NCBI RefSeq assembly: GCF_044197065.1
Contig: NZ_JBIQOI010000003.1
Location: 186,001 to 250,000, forward strand
Length of the DNA: 64,000 nt
Origin: Kluyvera ascorbata_C
Lineage (GTDB): Bacteria; Pseudomonadota; Gammaproteobacteria; Enterobacterales; Enterobacteriaceae
Direction: 5' to 3'
A program made the position numbers and the translations under genes. The notes beneath the pieces are model-generated. The model was not told the DNA's origin. It did no database searches and worked only from the letters and a program-made list of their open reading frames with translations. Of the stretch, positions 61,171 through 64,000 are shown in pieces; within the stretch, counting starts at the first letter, position 1, and each line of letters begins with the position of its first letter.

Positions 61171-61623
61171 TCAATGCAGCCAGTGTACGCCGTTTTCATC
61201 ATGGAACAGCGCATTATAGCGGTACTGGAAGGCGTTCAGCTCGCTGATTTCCGGCTCCAGTTCGCGCAGGAAGCTCAGCGCCAGGCGCACCTGGGCGTCG
61301 GTAATCGGCGCTGCCAGACGGGCCTTTTGCAGCCGCCGGTGCCAGCTCAGCATGTTTGATTCGCTGCCGTCGACAATGCATACCTGCCAGATAAGCAGCA
61401 TCTGCGCCGCGTTCTGCAAATGCGCTTCGTTCGGCCGCTCCAGATAGTGTAAATACGCTTCGCCCTGCGCTTTTCCTAGCTGATCTACCATTGACTCTAC
61501 CGGCTCTGGCGTAATGCCGAGCCGCTCACTGAGACGGCGAATTGCCCGTCGGGAACCCGAGGTCAGGATCCGAAATCCTACTACAAACACCACCACCAGG
61601 GTGGCCAGAATCAACCAGATCAT
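61171..61623 (-). CDS. yicN: DUF1198 protein YicN
   Basis: A 150-residue protein from the ATG at 61623, the length of E. coli YicN. One N-terminal membrane helix (MIWLILATLVVVFVVGFRIL) is followed by a helical domain with PVESMVDQLGKAQGEAYLHYL and QKARLAAPITDAQVRLALSFLRE, which match YicN. The function is unknown. It keeps its place next to nepI and uhpT. Confidence 0.9.
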   Translation of the reverse strand: MIWLILATLVVVFVVGFRILTSGSRRAIRRLSERLGITPEPVESMVDQLGKAQGEAYLHYLERPNEAHLQNAAQMLLIWQVCIVDGSESNMLSWHRRLQKARLAAPITDAQVRLALSFLRELEPEISELNAFQYRYNALFHDENGVHWLH

Positions 61624-61728
61624 GCACGCTCTCACCTTAGCTAAACCCCGACATAATAATGGGATTTTGCGCCCTGTCGATAATCGAACATGCCATAATG
61701 TGCGTTATCTCCCTGAAGGAAGCCGCCG

Positions 61729-62634
61729 ATGAAACCGGATCTCAGAACCCTCGACCTCAACCTGCTGAAAACGCTGGATGCGCTGCTCGATGAACGCAGC
61801 GTGACGCGAGCAGCCGCGCGGCTGTCGCTGACCCAGCCTGCCGTCAGCGGCATGTTGACCCGGCTGCGGGATAATTTTGGCGATCCGCTGTTTATCCGCG
61901 CCCCGCACGGCATGGTGCCGACGCTACGCGCCCAGCAGTTAGCGCCGGTGGTCAAACAGATCCTGAACGATATCAACATGCTGCTACGGCCCGCGCAGTT
62001 CGACCCGCTCACCGCCGACTTTACCTTCACCCTCGCCGCCACCGACTATGCGCTGAAAGCGGTAGTGGTGCCGTTTATCGCCGCGCTGAAGGTGCGCGCG
62101 CCGACGATTCGCGTACGGGTGATCCCCGTTGAGCCAGAGCGGCTCACCGCACAGTTTGAGCAAGGGAAAATCGACCTCGCGCTGCTGACCCCCAGCACCA
62201 CGCCGGGCGACCTGCACAGCCGCACGCTGTACGAGGAGCGCTACGTCTGCATGCTGCGCGCCGACCATCCCGATGCCCGAGCGCCGCTGAGCCTCGACCG
62301 CTTCTGCGCGCTGGAGCATATTCTGGTCTCTTACGAGGGCGAGAGTTTCTGGGGGGTGACCGATGACGCGCTGGCAAAAGTGGGCCGCAAGCGCCGGGTC
62401 GGGCTATCGGTAAGCAGCTTCCTGGTGCTGCCGGAAGTACTGGCGGTCAGCGAAATGATTGCCGTGGTGCCGAGCCGCCTTGCCAGCGCGCGCGCGTCAA
62501 TCTGCGTGCAGGAGCCGCCGGTGGCGATTCACGGTTTTACCAAAAGTATGGCCTGGCACGAGCGTACGCATCGCGACCCGGCGCAGCAGTGGCTGCGCGA
62601 ATTGCTGCATGAGACCAGCCAGCAGGCACTGTAG
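61729..62634 (+). CDS. LysR-family regulator
   Basis: A 301-residue LysR protein. LRTLDLNLLKTLDALLDERSVTRAAARLSLTQPAVSGMLTRLRDNFGDPLFIRAPHG is the DNA-binding half; the sensor domain resembles NodD/NahR-like regulators. Its targets are unknown. It is divergent from yicN, with only about 105 bases between, so yicN or its own promoter might be controlled. I know no equivalent gene at this place in E. coli. Confidence 0.88.
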   Translation: MKPDLRTLDLNLLKTLDALLDERSVTRAAARLSLTQPAVSGMLTRLRDNFGDPLFIRAPHGMVPTLRAQQLAPVVKQILNDINMLLRPAQFDPLTADFTFTLAATDYALKAVVVPFIAALKVRAPTIRVRVIPVEPERLTAQFEQGKIDLALLTPSTTPGDLHSRTLYEERYVCMLRADHPDARAPLSLDRFCALEHILVSYEGESFWGVTDDALAKVGRKRRVGLSVSSFLVLPEVLAVSEMIAVVPSRLASARASICVQEPPVAIHGFTKSMAWHERTHRDPAQQWLRELLHETSQQAL

Positions 62635-62710
62635 GCCGGATAAGCGAAGCGCCATCCGGCAGCATGCCGCATATTGCCGGATGGCGGCGTAAACGCCTTA
62701 TCCGGCCTAC
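62631..62710. repeat. REP/BIME element
   Basis: Two facing REP units (GTAGGCCGGATAAGCG and CGCCTTATCCGGCCTAC) lie between the convergent LysR and uhpT genes. The first overlaps the last bases of the LysR gene. Confidence 0.85.
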
Positions 62711-62731
62711 CGCTCATCAAACCACAGGCAT

Positions 62732-62756
62732 AAAAAAGCCCGGTGCAGAACCGGGC
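62732..62756 (-). terminator. Intrinsic terminator of uhpT
   Basis: On the minus strand, a 6-bp GC stem (GCCCGG with CCGGGC) with a 7-base loop is followed by six T, 20 bases after the uhpT stop. Confidence 0.85.
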
Positions 62757-62776
62757 AAAGAAGTTACCAAACACAC

Positions 62777-64000
62777 TTACGCCATTTTTAACTGCTGAAT
62801 CTTCTTCTCACGGCGAATTTTACGTTCTTCAAATACCGCGACGATGGCCATCAGGCAGATACAGCCGATAGCGGCGGTATCCAGCGCGGCGAAGGTGCCC
62901 GCCCAGCCGGTGAGGCCGAAGATTGGCGTACCGTCGGCAATCATCCCCAGGCCCAGCTTGGCGAAGCTGTCGCCAATCAGGTAAGCGAAGGTGCCTTTGA
63001 TACCATCGGCCGCGCCGATCGCTTTTTTCGGTACGAAGCCTACCGCTGCCACGCCAATCAACAGCTGCGGGCCGAAGACCAGGAAACCGAGGGCGAACAG
63101 CGACGCCAGATAGACGTACTGGTTGCTGGCATGCTGATAAACGCCCAGCGTCGCAATGATTAAAGCCAGCGCTACGCAAGCCACCAGCGCACGACGACCG
63201 TTGGCGAGGTCGGAGAGCCAGCCCCACAGCAGGGTACCCACCAGCGCGCCAACTTCAAACAGGGTAAAGCCCTGAATCGCCACCTCTTTAGAGAGCTTCA
63301 GCTCCTGGAAAGCGTAGACCGTAGACCACTGGTCGATACCGATACGTACCACGTACAGGAAGATATTGGAGAAGCACAGCAGCCAAATAACTTTGTTTTT
63401 CAACACGTACTCAACAAAGATCTGCCACTTGGTCATGTCGTTGTCTTCGGTCTCTTTGTCCTCTTCGCTGATCTCTTCGCCGAACAGCTCTTCCGCTTTG
63501 CCGAGGCCGTAAGATTCCGGGGAGTCGCTACCAAAACGCAGGCCGATAAAGCCCACAATCAGCGCGATGATCGACGGGAAGATAAACATACCGATGACGT
63601 GACCGTCGAACAGAACGTTAGCGCCGAACAGCGCTACGCCTGCGGCACCTGCGCCGCCGAGGTTGTGGGAGATATTCCACATGCCGAGATAGGAACCGCG
63701 CTTGCGGCGAGGCGTCCACTTGGTGATGGTCGAATAGCTGCACGAGCCGCCGGTACTCTGGAAGAAACCGCTCAGGCCGTAGAAGGCAATCATCAGGAAC
63801 AGGCTGGTTGAGCCCGGGCCCATGCTGGCGCTGAAGCCGAGCATACAGATAGCGGAGAGGATTAGCATCAGCGGCAGGAACTGCTTGGTGTTCTTGCCAT
63901 CGGCGTAGTAGGAGACCAGCGTTTTACCCACGCCGTAGGTAATGGAGAAGCCGAGGCCAATCATCCCGAGCTGGGTCATGCTCAGCCCGTAGGTGGAGAT
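62777..64000 (-). CDS. uhpT: Hexose-6-phosphate:phosphate antiporter UhpT (N-terminus beyond window)
   Basis: The last 407 codons of UhpT; about 56 N-terminal residues lie past base 64000, with the frame open to the edge (ISTYGLS before the first visible Met). It is an MFS organophosphate antiporter that imports glucose-6-phosphate and also fosfomycin. TQLGMIGLGFSITYGVGKTLVSYYADGKNTKQFLP and the C-terminal EERKIRREKKIQQL tail are almost the E. coli sequence. Its control by UhpABC lies outside the window. Confidence 0.95.
   Translation of the reverse strand: MSTYGLSMTQLGMIGLGFSITYGVGKTLVSYYADGKNTKQFLPLMLILSAICMLGFSASMGPGSTSLFLMIAFYGLSGFFQSTGGSCSYSTITKWTPRRKRGSYLGMWNISHNLGGAGAAGVALFGANVLFDGHVIGMFIFPSIIALIVGFIGLRFGSDSPESYGLGKAEELFGEEISEEDKETEDNDMTKWQIFVEYVLKNKVIWLLCFSNIFLYVVRIGIDQWSTVYAFQELKLSKEVAIQGFTLFEVGALVGTLLWGWLSDLANGRRALVACVALALIIATLGVYQHASNQYVYLASLFALGFLVFGPQLLIGVAAVGFVPKKAIGAADGIKGTFAYLIGDSFAKLGLGMIADGTPIFGLTGWAGTFAALDTAAIGCICLMAIVAVFEERKIRREKKIQQLKMA

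Noticed and set aside
1..64000. CRISPR arrays, insertion sequences, phage integrases, origins
   Set aside because: No evenly spaced repeats, transposase or integrase genes were found in the window.

Overview
The window is chromosomal DNA of an enteric bacterium (Enterobacteriaceae), most likely close to Enterobacter, Lelliottia or Klebsiella. The E. coli backbone order xanP-yicH-yicI-yicJ-selC ... yicL ... yicS ... nepI-yicN-uhpT is recognisable. Typical enteric REP elements are scattered between genes, as is a second palindromic family with CCCTCACCCTAACCCTCTCCCC cores. An EefABC-like efflux pump and a Salmonella-type phnRSTUV/phnWX locus fit this group. The species cannot be settled from the sequence alone. 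No phage integrase, insertion sequence or CRISPR array is visible.

Layout. 1-6.4 kb: backbone (end of xanP, yicH, the yicJI xyloside genes). 6.65-7.28 kb: two tandem selC-type tRNA units. The second is a normal tRNA-Sec gene. The first has the same promoter and a selC-like fold, but a remodelled 3' two thirds and a TCT anticodon. 7.3-14.4 kb: an AT-rich accessory block directly against selC. It holds a DUF3644 protein, a small ribbon-helix-helix protein, symE with its antisense RNA, an Hcp / Tlde1-type T6SS effector / two-membrane-protein cassette bracketed by a full symE and a decayed symE copy, and a large autotransporter. 14.8-19.4 kb: an archaic (Csu-type) chaperone-usher pilus operon. 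19.5-21.5 kb: an OYE-family reductase behind a DUF1471 gene with a striking leader hairpin, and an orphan scsD. 21.6-31.3 kb: a beta-mannan or beta-glucan utilisation locus (LacI regulator, lactose-family PTS IIA/IIB/IIC plus a second IIC, LamB-type porin, secreted GH5, cytoplasmic GH1) with two near-identical LacI operators. 31.4-42 kb: drug-transport genes (TetR/DHA2 pair, GNAT, TetR plus eefABC, a Bcr/CflA exporter). 42.1-44.5 kb: murQP. 44.6-47 kb: yicL, an Rpn-family gene and a yicS-like gene. 47-51.9 kb: a second PTS locus paralogous to the first but without a hydrolase. 52.1-58.9 kb: 2-aminoethylphosphonate uptake and degradation. 59-64 kb: nepI, a decayed XRE antitoxin, an SRPBCC protein, yicN, a LysR regulator and the start-truncated uhpT.

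How the genes work together. In the first PTS locus the porin and secreted GH5 would produce and admit oligosaccharides, the PTS would import and phosphorylate them, and the GH1 would split the phosphorylated product. The phn genes import 2-aminoethylphosphonate (PhnSTUV) and convert it to phosphonoacetaldehyde (PhnW) and then acetaldehyde plus phosphate (PhnX), under PhnR. Two copies of one PhnR-operator candidate lie before phnS and before phnW. The most unusual items are the second selC-like tRNA gene, the symE-bracketed Hcp/Tlde1 cassette, and the nested hairpin that places the ribosome-binding site of the DUF1471 gene inside a perfect 12-bp stem.
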